DNA from: Paenibacillus guangzhouensis | Lineage (GTDB): Bacteria > Bacillota > Bacilli > Paenibacillales > Paenibacillaceae | Reading direction: 5' to 3' | NCBI RefSeq assembly: GCF_009363075.1 | Contig: NZ_CP045293.1 | Coordinates: forward strand, 248,001 to 312,000 | Length of the DNA: 64,000 nucleotides | Shown here: positions 9,094-17,317 of the stretch, piece after piece | Position numbering within the stretch: the first letter of the stretch is position 1 | How the letters are laid out: every line of letters starts with the position of its first letter | Notes under the pieces: model-generated | The model's database searches: none | What the model was told of the DNA's origin: nothing | What the model saw: the letters and a program-made list of their open reading frames with translations, nothing else | Position numbers and translations under genes: made by a program

Positions 9094-9336
9094 TTAATAC
9101 ATCGACTGATGCCACGAACCGGCAGGCCATGCACAACCTGGGAAGGGATGGACCGCTTGAATCTGACTGAGCGGGTAATGCTTTGTGGCGAATTGCGTGT
9201 GGTAGAGATATTCCATCAGGTAGATATCGTCGTGCTGAACGCTGCACAGGACGCCGGTGACGCCCGTACCGTCCATCATGGAGACACCGACGGGCTTGCC
9301 GATCAGTCCATATAGGCTTTGAGCGGACACAGGCAT
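9094..9336 (-). CDS. Small protein downstream of the permease, unknown function
   Basis: An 80-residue protein that I do not recognise. The first 60 residues are rich in Gly and Val with an IGKPVGVSMMDGTGVTGVL opening that looks like a small beta-barrel (Sm/SH3-like) strand pattern. The tail is aromatic and Pro-rich (HPFPGCAWPAGSW). GGAGGTG precedes the ATG. It follows the permease gene by 24 bp and is probably translated from the same mRNA, so a link to that transporter is possible but unproven. Confidence 0.65.
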   Translation of the reverse strand: MPVSAQSLYGLIGKPVGVSMMDGTGVTGVLCSVQHDDIYLMEYLYHTQFATKHYPLSQIQAVHPFPGCAWPAGSWHQSMY

Positions 9337-9360
9337 GACAGCTTACACCTCCAATCGCGA

Positions 9361-10791
9361 TTAGATGAGGAACATGGCGACGATCGTCGTCACGACGAGG
9401 CCGATGATCACAGGCTTCAGATTGCGCCGCGCAAGTTCGAACGGGCTGATGCCGCAGATCGCTGCTGCCGGGATTAACGCCCACGGGATAATCGTACCGC
9501 CGCCAACCCAGATGGCTGCGATCTGACCGAGCGCGGTTAAGGTTGCGACGCCGCTCTGAATGGCCGTGCCGAAGAGGCTCGCGATGGAGCCGGCGAGCGA
9601 TATGCCGGAGAATCCCGAACCGTCGAGACCGGTAATCGCACCGACCGTCGTTAAGGTTGCGGCGCTGACGGCCGTATTGACGGGTACGGTATGTGCAAGG
9701 GCGAGACCGAGATCATTCACGATGCCGTGGGAGCCCGCAGGAAGCGTCTTGCCGAAGACTTCAATGAAAGCGCTGTCACCCAAATAGAAGAATGCGGCAA
9801 TCGGGATCACCGGACCGAAGACGCGGAACCCGAATAAGAAGCCGTCGACCATGTCTGTTGTCGATTGCTCTAGACCTCGGTTGCCGTGGGCGAAGAGGCA
9901 AATGAGCAGCAGGAGTAAGAGTGCAGTACCACCGATGAGCGCTGTGGCATCGCCGCCTTGGAGCTTGAAATAGATCATGGCAGCGACATCGGTGAGGAAG
10001 AAGAGCGGGACGAGAATCGCGAACACGATGCGCGTATTCCGAGGCATGAGCGAAGGAGAGGAACTCTCCGAAGGGGGGACAGTACCGTCGTCGCCGCTAG
10101 TCGACGTAGCGGAACCAACGCTCGCGAGTCCGGTCGAGAAGGTGAGCGTTCCTCGCTTCATATCACGGCGCAGGAACCAGAAGGCGGCCACGGTGGTGAC
10201 GAAGCCCATCACCAAGACGAGCGGCACGCTGGCGGAGACAACGTCGCCGACCGGAATCCCTGCGGCGTCTGCGGTGAGCTTCGGGGCGGCTTGGATGATG
10301 AAGTCGCTTGACAGTGCAATCCCATGGCCGAACAGGTTCATCGAGACGGCTACGCCAAGCGCTGGCAGCCCGGCACGAATCGCGACAGGGAGCAGGACGG
10401 CGCCGATCAGCGCTACCGCTGGCGAAGGCCAGAAGAACCAGGAGATGATCATCATGACGATCCCGATCGTCCAATAGGCGAGGCTGGGCGTCCGGATGAG
10501 CTTCGTGAACGGACTCACCATCATCTCATTGATGCCGGTTCGCGCGAGCACACGGCTTAAGGCGACGATGACAGAGATGATCAGGATGGTACCGAGCAAC
10601 TCTTTTAACGCATAGATGAAGCTAGAGAAGATGCCGCTGACCGATGCCGTGAGTGATCCGGTTGCGACGAGGCCTAGCACGAAGATGCCTGCGATGCAGA
10701 GCAGCGTCGTGTCTCTTTTGCGCACCATGAACCCGATGATAAGCACGATGCAGGCCACATAAATCCAGTGCAGAGCTGATAATTGAACCAT
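9361..10791 (-). CDS. GntP/ion-transporter-like integral membrane permease
   Basis: A 476-residue protein with about 12 hydrophobic segments, a cytoplasmic charged loop near residues 205-250 and paired glycine-rich re-entrant regions (FFWPSPAVALIGAVLLP near residue 118, GAITGLDGSGFSG near residue 385). The layout fits the ion-transporter superfamily that includes GntP, CitMHS and ArsB-like carriers; GntP-like is the best guess, with substrate unknown. GGAGGGG precedes the ATG. It is transcribed with the 80-residue gene downstream. The neighbours give no clear substrate clue. Confidence 0.7.
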   Translation of the reverse strand: MVQLSALHWIYVACIVLIIGFMVRKRDTTLLCIAGIFVLGLVATGSLTASVSGIFSSFIYALKELLGTILIISVIVALSRVLARTGINEMMVSPFTKLIRTPSLAYWTIGIVMMIISWFFWPSPAVALIGAVLLPVAIRAGLPALGVAVSMNLFGHGIALSSDFIIQAAPKLTADAAGIPVGDVVSASVPLVLVMGFVTTVAAFWFLRRDMKRGTLTFSTGLASVGSATSTSGDDGTVPPSESSSPSLMPRNTRIVFAILVPLFFLTDVAAMIYFKLQGGDATALIGGTALLLLLLICLFAHGNRGLEQSTTDMVDGFLFGFRVFGPVIPIAAFFYLGDSAFIEVFGKTLPAGSHGIVNDLGLALAHTVPVNTAVSAATLTTVGAITGLDGSGFSGISLAGSIASLFGTAIQSGVATLTALGQIAAIWVGGGTIIPWALIPAAAICGISPFELARRNLKPVIIGLVVTTIVAMFLI

Positions 10792-10880
10792 AATTACCCC
10801 TCCAGTAAGCCTAACAGATTGACTTGCTATACAGTATGCGCTCGCCTAGAATGGGTGCGACCGTGTGCATGTCCGTGCAT

Positions 10881-10919
10881 AAAAAAACCTCCACCCTTCG
10901 CAAGCGAAGAATAGAGGTT
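10881..10919 (-). terminator. Intrinsic terminator of the queuosine operon
   Basis: Read on the minus strand, AACCTC...GAGGTT with an inner CTTCGCTTGCGAAG helix is followed by seven T, directly after the queF stop. Confidence 0.9.
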
Positions 10920-10926
10920 CGAATCC

Positions 10927-11430
10927 TTAGCGGTTATCGATCTTCTCTGGATACATGTCATGTTGGAATAGACGCTGGCGCGCGACCTCTTCCCAAGCCG
11001 TCCCTGGCTTGCCATAGTTGCAATAGGGATCGATGCTGATGCCGCCTCGCGGGGTGAATTTACCCCACACTTCAATATATTTAGGCTTCATTAGTGCAAT
11101 GAGGTCATCCATGATCGTATTGACGCAGGTCTCATGGAAATCGCCATGATTACGATAGGAGAACAGGTATAGCTTCAACGACTTGCTCTCGACCATTAAT
11201 ACGTCCGGCACATAGCTGATATAAATCGTTGCAAAGTCTGGCTGGCCCGTCATCGGGCACAGGCTCGTGAACTCCGGACAATTGAACTTGACGAAATAGT
11301 CGCGGTCCTGTTTCTTGTTCTCGAACGTCTCTAGTAGCTTCGGATCATATTCATACGTATATTCGGTGTTCTGATTCCCGAGTAAAGTTAATCCTTCGAT
11401 CGATTGCTGTGCATTATGCTGCGTGGTCAT
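10927..11430 (-). CDS. queF: NADPH-dependent 7-cyano-7-deazaguanine reductase
   Basis: A 167-residue unimodular QueF. It reduces preQ0 to preQ1 with NADPH in the cytosol, the last free-base step of queuosine synthesis. The catalytic cysteine segment is [15 protein letters not shown] (Cys near residue 55), followed by [20 protein letters not shown], the substrate- and NADPH-binding signature. The frame extends upstream, but AGGAGGG precedes the ATG at 11430, giving the normal length. Its start overlaps the end of the transporter gene by 17 bases, implying coupled translation, and both sit under a preQ1 riboswitch. Confidence 0.95.
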   Translation of the reverse strand: MTTQHNAQQSIEGLTLLGNQNTEYTYEYDPKLLETFENKKQDRDYFVKFNCPEFTSLCPMTGQPDFATIYISYVPDVLMVESKSLKLYLFSYRNHGDFHETCVNTIMDDLIALMKPKYIEVWGKFTPRGGISIDPYCNYGKPGTAWEEVARQRLFQHDMYPEKIDNR

Positions 11431-12106
11431 GATGAATTCCCTCCTGTATTGAATTGCTGCGTGCCCATGCGACGAGTGCATAGACGAGCGGTGTTAGAAT
11501 GATGCATAGGACAATCTTGATCCCATATTCTGTGCCGATGATTTTGCCGATTTCGCTGCCTGGCACACGTCCGATGAATGCGATACACGTGAAAATCGCC
11601 GTATCGATCAACTGACTCACCATCGTGCTGACGTTGTTGCGCAGCCAGAGATGCCGTCCATGCGTCCGCTTCCGAAGACCGAGGAACATATAAATGTCCA
11701 AGTTCTGCGAGATCGCATAGGCTATCACGGAGGCGAGGACGATGCGAGGTACGCCGAGCAGCACCGTCTCAAAGGCTGCTTGCCCTTCATAGAATGCGGC
11801 TCCCGGCAATTTCACGGCAATCGTGAACAGCGTGACCATGATGACATTGGCGGCCAGTCCGAGCCAGACCATGCGCTGGGCGACATGTTTGCCCCAGACT
11901 TCGGAGACCGTGTCGGCAATGACATACGTAAAGGGATAGAACAGGATGGCGACCGTCGCGGAGGTGAAGCCGAAGGTGACGATCTTGGTCGCGACGATAT
12001 TGGCTATCATCACGCAGCAGATAAAGAGGCCTGACAACAGCAGCAGCTTTTTCGAGCTGGGGTCGACAGGAATGAACGGGGGTAATGCTTGTTTTTTCTG
12101 TGGCAT
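11414..12106 (-). CDS. yhhQ: Queuosine precursor transporter, YhhQ (DUF165) family
   Basis: A 230-residue membrane protein with six or seven hydrophobic segments. The family signature is visible in [12 protein letters not shown] near residue 38 and [20 protein letters not shown] near residue 53. Family members import preQ0 or preQ1. It heads a two-gene operon with queF, and its ribosome site AGGAGGG (12114-12120) lies in the 3' part of a preQ1-I riboswitch. Import plus preQ0 reduction without queCDE in view suggests salvage, though synthesis genes may lie elsewhere. Confidence 0.92.
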   Translation of the reverse strand: MPQKKQALPPFIPVDPSSKKLLLLSGLFICCVMIANIVATKIVTFGFTSATVAILFYPFTYVIADTVSEVWGKHVAQRMVWLGLAANVIMVTLFTIAVKLPGAAFYEGQAAFETVLLGVPRIVLASVIAYAISQNLDIYMFLGLRKRTHGRHLWLRNNVSTMVSQLIDTAIFTCIAFIGRVPGSEIGKIIGTEYGIKIVLCIILTPLVYALVAWARSNSIQEGIHHDHAA

Positions 12107-12113
12107 ACTTGTG

Positions 12114-12158
12114 CCCTCCTAGTTTTGTTTTAACAGAGGCGGAGATTGCGAACTCTGT
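12114..12158 (-). promoter_or_regulatory. preQ1 class I riboswitch
   Basis: On the minus strand, ACAGAG (12153-12158) pairs with CTCTGT (12133-12138) around a loop starting TTCGCA. It is followed by an A-rich tail TTAAAACAAAACTA that runs into AGGAGG. This is the small preQ1-I pseudoknot layout, close to the Thermoanaerobacter tengcongensis type from memory. Because the tail merges with the ribosome site of the transporter gene, binding should hide that site and repress translation. The identity of the downstream genes supports the call. Confidence 0.88.
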
Positions 12159-12197
12159 CTTATGAGATTACGGCTTGCCGAGTCGGCAGCCTGAAAC

Positions 12198-12226
12198 ATT
12201 ATAGCATGGCACCCCGCATCGGTCGA
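12198..12226 (-). promoter_or_regulatory. SigmaA-like promoter of yhhQ-queF
   Basis: Minus-strand TATAAT (plus 12198-12203) lies 17 bp from TCGACC (plus 12221-12226), placed so that transcription would start about 35 bases before the riboswitch. Confidence 0.6.
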
Positions 12227-12369
12227 GCGATAAAAATTAGTAGAATCCCATTGACGCCGCGGCGGCGACGGGCTTATCATGAAGGAAAAGGTATGATTTT
12301 CCTCACACCTTTGGGTGCGAGCCAAGAAGAGCTTAGCGTGATGGCGTTAAGTTGTTTTTATCCCTAACA

Positions 12370-12400
12370 TGTCTGACAACCTGACAATAAGATGAATAAT
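12370..12400 (+). promoter_or_regulatory. lutABC promoter with an overlapping FadR-type operator candidate
   Basis: CTGACA (12373-12378) and AATAAT (12395-12400) are 16 bp apart, upstream of lutA. The inverted repeat TGTC-T-GACA (12370-12378) overlaps the -35 box, which suits repression by the FadR-family regulator encoded at the end of the cluster. That LutR binds here is inference. Confidence 0.5.
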
Positions 12401-12425
12401 GATCACAATCAAAGAGGTGTAGAAG

Positions 12426-13157
12426 ATGAAGGTTTCTTTGTTTATTACCTGCTTAAGCGATGCCATTTACCCGCGTGTTGGTGAAGCAATGGTTCGATTG
12501 CTGGCGAGGTACGGTGTGCAAGTGGAGTTCCCGAAGGCGCAGACGTGTTGCGGACAGCCGGCGTTCAACAGCGGATATTGGGAGGAAGCGCGAGAGTCTG
12601 CGAGAACACTGCTGGCGGCATTTGAGGACAGCGATTTCGTCATCTCGCCATCCGGTTCTTGTACCGGAATGATCCAGCACTATTATCCGAAGTTGTTCGA
12701 GCACGACCCCGTGATGCTGCAGAAGGCGAAGCAGTTGCAGGAGAAGACGTACGAATTCACGCAATTTCTGGTACAGGTGCTCGGCGTCAAGGATGTCGGC
12801 GCGGTATTCCCGCATAAAGTCACGTATCATCCGTCCTGTCACGGCAGTCGGTTATTAGGCATCAAGGAGGAGCCGATGACGCTGATGGAGCATGTCCAAG
12901 GCATGGAATTGATACCGCTTCCATTTGCGGAGGATTGCTGTGGATTCGGCGGAACGTTTGCGGTGAAAATGTCCGAGATCTCAGCTGCCATGGTATCGGA
13001 GAAAGCGCAGCATGTGCTCGAGACGGAAGCGGAAGTGCTCGTCGGACTTGATATGGGCTGCATGATGAATATTTCCGGCAATCTGATGTATCAGGGCAAG
13101 CCGATTCGTGTGATGCATCTGGCCGAATTGCTATATGAAGGGGTGAAGCAGGCATGA
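12426..13157 (+). CDS. lutA: L-lactate oxidation protein LutA
   Basis: A 243-residue protein with two CCG domains, each supplying cysteines for an iron-sulfur or heterodisulfide-reductase-like centre: QTCCGQPAFNSG near residue 40 and EDCCGFGGTFAVK near residue 170. The histidine- and cysteine-bearing segment YHPSCHGSR lies near residue 138. LutA, LutB and LutC together oxidise L-lactate to pyruvate in Bacillus. It overlaps lutB by four bases (ATGA). GAGGTG lies upstream of the ATG. Confidence 0.95.
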   Translation: MKVSLFITCLSDAIYPRVGEAMVRLLARYGVQVEFPKAQTCCGQPAFNSGYWEEARESARTLLAAFEDSDFVISPSGSCTGMIQHYYPKLFEHDPVMLQKAKQLQEKTYEFTQFLVQVLGVKDVGAVFPHKVTYHPSCHGSRLLGIKEEPMTLMEHVQGMELIPLPFAEDCCGFGGTFAVKMSEISAAMVSEKAQHVLETEAEVLVGLDMGCMMNISGNLMYQGKPIRVMHLAELLYEGVKQA

Positions 13158-14665
13158 GTCACGGACAGCAGGCAGGGACGGTGAAGGAGCGTTCGCATAT
13201 TGCGCTGAACAATGAATTCCTGCGCAAAGCTGTGAAGTTCACGACAGAGCGGCTTCGGAATGGAAAGAAGAAGGCGACGGCGGAACATGGCAACTGGGAA
13301 GAGTGGCGGGAACGCGGGCGGCAAATTCGGCTCCATACAATAGCGCATTTGGATTATTATCTGAACCAATTCGTTGAAAATGCGAGAGCGAACGGCGTTC
13401 ATGTGCACTTCGCTGCGGATGGAAAGGAAGCGGTCGAGCTGTCGATGAAGATTGCCGCTTCGAAGCAAGCGCGCTCGGTTGTGAAGTCGAAATCGATGGT
13501 CTCGGAGGAACTGCATATCAATGCGGCGCTGGAGAACATGGGGATCGAAGCGGTCGAGACCGACCTCGGCGAATATATTATTCAGCTTGCGGGGGAGACA
13601 CCATCGCATATTATCATCCCAGCGATTCACAAGAACCGCTATCAAATCGCGGAGCTGCTCTCGAAGGAAGCTGGTGAGACACTGCCGGCTGACACGTCCA
13701 TCCTCGCGGGCTTCGTTCGTCGGAAATTAAGAGAGAAGTTCCTCGATGCGGAGATCGGCATGACGGGCTGCAACTTCGCGATTGCGGAGACGGGATCGAT
13801 GGTTCTCTTCGAAAATGAGGGCAATGCGCGTATGGTCTCGACGGTGCCAAAGACGCAGATTACACTGATGGGGATGGAGCGGATCATCCCGACTTTCGCG
13901 GATCTTGAAGTCATGGCGACGCTGCTGCCGCGTTCGGCGACTGGGCAGAAGCTGACGGTGTACATGTCGGCGATTTCCGGCCCGAAGCGGTCAGCGGATG
14001 CGGACGGACCAGACGAGATGCATATCATTATCGTGGATAATGGGCGGTCACTCCAGCTTGGGGATCCCGAATTCCAAGAGCTGCTTAACTGTATTCGCTG
14101 CGGCGCTTGTCTGAATGCGTGCCCGGTCTATCGTCACATTGGCGGTCATGCCTACGGCGGCACATACAGCGGACCGATCGGAGCGGTACTGACGCCGGCA
14201 TTGCAGAGCAATGTCGCGGAGTGGGACGATATCGCGAATGCGTCGAGCCTCTGCGGGGCGTGTTATGAAGCATGTCCGGTCAAGATTCCGCTGCACGACA
14301 TGCTCGTCTATTTGCGTAATCGCAAGGTAGAGAAGGGCTATGGGCAGACGGCGGAGAAAATCGGCATGAAAGGCTTCGCGGCGATCATGTCCAATTCCAA
14401 GCGGATGCGCAGCGTGATTAAGATGGGGCAGATCGGGCAAAAGTTGGTTGCTCGCCAAGGGATGATCAAGACGAAGATTGGCCCGTTAAAGGGATGGAAT
14501 AGCGTACGTCATCTACCGAGCTTGCCGAACCAGTCTTTCCGTGAACGGTGGGAGACGCTGGAGCAAGAGGTGCAGGCTTCTAACCCGTCGATGAGCGACG
14601 AGGTTCGCGAGCGGATGGAGCAGGCGTTAGAACAGCGGAAGAACGGAGGAAGACATCATGGCTGA
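13154..14665 (+). CDS. lutB: L-lactate oxidation iron-sulfur protein LutB
   Basis: A 503-residue protein with an N-terminal LUD domain (about residues 60-290, including VKSKSMVSEELH) and a ferredoxin-like pair of 4Fe-4S motifs: NCIRCGACLNACPVYR near residue 315 and SLCGACYEACPVKIPL near residue 365. The basic C-terminal region is normal for the family. It transfers electrons in the LutABC lactate oxidation complex. It overlaps lutA by four bases and lutC by eight bases, so the three genes are translationally coupled. Confidence 0.95.
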   Translation: MSHGQQAGTVKERSHIALNNEFLRKAVKFTTERLRNGKKKATAEHGNWEEWRERGRQIRLHTIAHLDYYLNQFVENARANGVHVHFAADGKEAVELSMKIAASKQARSVVKSKSMVSEELHINAALENMGIEAVETDLGEYIIQLAGETPSHIIIPAIHKNRYQIAELLSKEAGETLPADTSILAGFVRRKLREKFLDAEIGMTGCNFAIAETGSMVLFENEGNARMVSTVPKTQITLMGMERIIPTFADLEVMATLLPRSATGQKLTVYMSAISGPKRSADADGPDEMHIIIVDNGRSLQLGDPEFQELLNCIRCGACLNACPVYRHIGGHAYGGTYSGPIGAVLTPALQSNVAEWDDIANASSLCGACYEACPVKIPLHDMLVYLRNRKVEKGYGQTAEKIGMKGFAAIMSNSKRMRSVIKMGQIGQKLVARQGMIKTKIGPLKGWNSVRHLPSLPNQSFRERWETLEQEVQASNPSMSDEVRERMEQALEQRKNGGRHHG

Positions 14666-15383
14666 TCAAGAATTGTCACTGCTCGAGCAGTTAGAGAAGG
14701 AATCGCGGGCGAAACAGGTGGAATTCATCGGCGGCATCGCGGCGAAGCTGGGACGCAAGGAAATTGCGCAGAAGCCTGTGCATCCATTCCGCGGCGCGCC
14801 GGATTTCTGGACCCAGCTGAACTGGTCGAAGGAAGAGAAGATCGAGCGGTTCATGGACAACTGGCAGAGTGTTGGCGGTCATACCGCACGCTTCCAGACG
14901 ATGGAGGAAGCAAAGCAGTTCATTGTAGAGCGGGCGACTGAGCTCGGCGCACGCCATGTGATTCGACAGAATCAACCGACGCTGAATGAACTTGGGCTGG
15001 AAGAGGCGCTGCCGACAGCCGAGGTCCGCGTCTGGAACAGCGAACCTGCGGCGAATTGGCGAGCCCATGCGGCAGGCGCAGATATCGGGATCGCGGTCGT
15101 GGATCATGCGATTGCATATACGGGGACGATTACCGTATTGTCTTCGCCGGAGCAAGGGCGCTCTGTCACGCTGCTGCCAACGGTGATGATGGCGATCATT
15201 CCCGTCGAGCGGCTTAAGACACGGATGGGCGAAGTGATGGAGCGAATCGACGGCATGCGTAGAGAGGACTTGCCTGCGGGGATTCACTTTATTACGGGAC
15301 CTAGCCGTTCCTCGGATATCGAGAATGACCTGACGATCGGTGTCCATGGTCCGGGGATTGTCTATGCGCTAATTGTAGGGTAA
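14658..15383 (+). CDS. lutC: L-lactate oxidation protein LutC
   Basis: A 241-residue LUD-domain protein. Family segments are IAVVDHAIAYTGTITVLSS near residue 145 and FITGPSRSSDIENDLTIGVH near residue 212, which matches the C-terminal signature of LutC/YkgG. It is the third subunit of the lactate oxidation system and overlaps lutB. GGAGG precedes the ATG. The frame ends 26 bp before the regulator gene. Confidence 0.95.
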   Translation: MADQELSLLEQLEKESRAKQVEFIGGIAAKLGRKEIAQKPVHPFRGAPDFWTQLNWSKEEKIERFMDNWQSVGGHTARFQTMEEAKQFIVERATELGARHVIRQNQPTLNELGLEEALPTAEVRVWNSEPAANWRAHAAGADIGIAVVDHAIAYTGTITVLSSPEQGRSVTLLPTVMMAIIPVERLKTRMGEVMERIDGMRREDLPAGIHFITGPSRSSDIENDLTIGVHGPGIVYALIVG

Positions 15384-15408
15384 TCTAGGACGTGGATAGG
15401 TTGTACGA

Positions 15409-16134
15409 TTGGAGCGGATGGAAGGCATGGAAATTACGCGATTGGCCAAACGGAATCACTATGAAGAAATTATCGAGCAGCTGAAACGGCTGATCTTGGA
15501 CGGTCGTGTGAAGGTCGGCGAGAAGCTGCCGTCGACGAAGGAGCTGTCGGAGCGGTTCGGCGTCGGACGTTCCACGATGCGCGAAGCCCTAAGCGCGCTT
15601 AAGGCGATGGGACTCATCGAGATTCGGCAGGGCGGCGGCTGTACGGTCATCTCCTCATCCGTGATGGAGATCGAAATGCCGGAATTAAGTTCGCTGCGGA
15701 TGAATCGCAGTACCGTGCTCGAGCTGATCGAGGCACGGAAGGCGCTCGAGGTCTCGAACGCGGCGCTAGCGGCCGAGAAGGCGACGGATGAGGATAAACG
15801 GAAGCTGCGGGCGATTGTTGCGGAAATGGAGCAGACGATCGGTGATGACCAGGCGGGAGAACGGACAGATCTGGAATTTCATCTGATGTTGGCACAGGCG
15901 ACGCATAACTCGGTTCTGCTGCGATTGTTCGAGTCGATTGCGGAGCAAATGGAGCGGGCGATCCAACAGACGCGGCGGGTGGAACTCTATGCGAATCGAT
16001 CGGTCTCAGCTCGGCTCTATGAGGAGCATCTCTCGATCTGTGAGGCGATCCAGCAAGGGCAGCCAGCGGAGGCGGAACAGGCGATGCGAGCGCATCTCCA
16101 GCATGTCGAGAGCATTCTGACGAAATATATTTAA
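15409..16134 (+). CDS. lutR: FadR-subfamily GntR regulator, probable LutR
   Basis: About 241 residues: an N-terminal winged helix (LPSTKELSERFGVGRSTMRE, then ALKAMGLIEIRQGGG) and a C-terminal FCD ligand-binding domain, whose metal-site histidines may be those in LEFHLMLAQATH and RAHLQHVES. Linked to lutABC, it should sense L-lactate and repress the cluster; the TGTCTGACA repeat at 12370 is a possible operator. The start is uncertain: TTG at 15409 or ATG at 15418 or 15427, none with an ideal ribosome site. The protein from the last ATG still holds the entire domain. Confidence 0.88.
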   Translation: MERMEGMEITRLAKRNHYEEIIEQLKRLILDGRVKVGEKLPSTKELSERFGVGRSTMREALSALKAMGLIEIRQGGGCTVISSSVMEIEMPELSSLRMNRSTVLELIEARKALEVSNAALAAEKATDEDKRKLRAIVAEMEQTIGDDQAGERTDLEFHLMLAQATHNSVLLRLFESIAEQMERAIQQTRRVELYANRSVSARLYEEHLSICEAIQQGQPAEAEQAMRAHLQHVESILTKYI

Positions 16135-16147
16135 GCTAAAACATAGA

Positions 16148-16201
16148 AATGACGTACCTCTACACCGCGTGATGGCGGAGTGAGCCGTACGTCATTTTTT
16201 T
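16148..16201 (+). terminator. Intrinsic terminator of the lut cluster
   Basis: AATGACGTAC pairs with GTACGTCATT around a structured loop, followed by a run of T to 16201. Confidence 0.85.
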
Positions 16202-16222
16202 GCATTCATTTATAACAATCTG

Positions 16223-17149
16223 TTAGTTGCGAATTCTTGCCTTCACCGTTCTCGCATATTCCGTCGGGCTCATGCGTGTCTTCTTCTTGAAGCTTTTTGA
16301 GAAATAATGAACGCTGCTGAATCCAAGTCGTGTGGCGATCTCTGTCATGTTAGCGGTCTCTTCACGCATGATCATTTTGGCATGCTCCATTCGCAGGTGC
16401 ATCATGTATTCCATCACCGTATGGCCTGTCTGCTGCTTGAAGAGGTCCTTCAGCCGCGTCTTCGAGATGAGGAACCTCTGGCTAAGCGATTCAAGCGAAT
16501 GCATATCAGCGAGATGCTCTTCCAGGTAGAACGTAATTCGTTTGACGAGATCGTCACTAATGTTCTCCCGGGCTGCAGAGGACAGCGACTTGGGCGATAC
16601 AGGCTGAGCAATCAGATGTTTGCGCAGAAGTCGAATCAGAAACGCCTCTAGATAACACTTGATGAGCTGCTCTCCGCCAATCGGCGCGTTGGCCTGACGG
16701 ATGATCGGGTGACCGCAAGGGATTTGGAACGCCTGGCGTCCTTCCTCAACGATCATCGCGAGTAGATTTCGTTCCTCGTTCGCGAGCGAGATGACTTGAT
16801 CCTCGAAATGCTTCATTGCTTCAGAATGGCAATCGAAGGTCATGACAATCAGGTTCGGTGCTTTGCCTTGGAGCGCGCAGAAGCTGTGGTATTCATTCGG
16901 TTTGTGAAAAATAATCTCGCCTTGCGCAAGCGTATGGGTGGTATGATCCACCGTCACGTTCACCGTACCGCGATCGACATAGAGAAACTCCCAGAAATCA
17001 TGGCGCTCTCCGGTAAATTCATAGTCTTTGCTGAATTCAAAATAATGGAACGTAATCAAATTATGAATTTCAATGAGCTGCTGCAGCGTGGTGCGGGTAA
17101 AGACATATTCTTCGACCGGCCGGGTCTCGGGTTGTTCGTCGGTGCTCAT
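16223..17149 (-). CDS. AraC family transcriptional regulator
   Basis: A 308-residue regulator with an N-terminal cupin (HDFWEFLYVDRGTVNVTVD near residue 50, then GEIIFHKPNEYHSF) and a C-terminal double helix-turn-helix (SLSQRFLISKTRLKDLFKQQ, then MTEIATRLGFSSVHYFSKSF, with SPTEYARTV at the end). The frame is open to 17248, but AAAGGAG (17160-17166) supports the ATG at 17149. It is divergent from the dehydrogenase at 17318 and probably controls the 17318-20178 operon in response to a sugar. Confidence 0.9.
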   Translation of the reverse strand: MSTDEQPETRPVEEYVFTRTTLQQLIEIHNLITFHYFEFSKDYEFTGERHDFWEFLYVDRGTVNVTVDHTTHTLAQGEIIFHKPNEYHSFCALQGKAPNLIVMTFDCHSEAMKHFEDQVISLANEERNLLAMIVEEGRQAFQIPCGHPIIRQANAPIGGEQLIKCYLEAFLIRLLRKHLIAQPVSPKSLSSAARENISDDLVKRITFYLEEHLADMHSLESLSQRFLISKTRLKDLFKQQTGHTVMEYMMHLRMEHAKMIMREETANMTEIATRLGFSSVHYFSKSFKKKTRMSPTEYARTVKARIRN

Positions 17150-17317
17150 GTCGGAAGGACTCCTTTCCGTGAAATTCGCGTTAGCTTGTTTATCTATTAT
17201 ATCAATTCTCCCCTTCGAAAAGTACCAAAAAACGGGCTTCGAGGACAAAGAATCCTGCGCAGCTTGGACTTATACTAGAGTTGCATTGAGCGGATAGAAC
17301 GAGGAGGTTTTTAACAT

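Noticed and set aside
9977-10477. A 166-residue frame opposite the permease gene
   Set aside because: The permease frame has membrane segments, a ribosome site and correct length; the opposite frame has none.
11651-12034. A 127-residue frame opposite the YhhQ transporter gene
   Set aside because: It is antisense to a well-recognised membrane protein; it has an improbable charged composition and no ribosome site.
14691-15347. A 218-residue Arg/His-rich frame opposite lutC
   Set aside because: It is an antisense shadow of a strongly supported gene in a GC-rich region.
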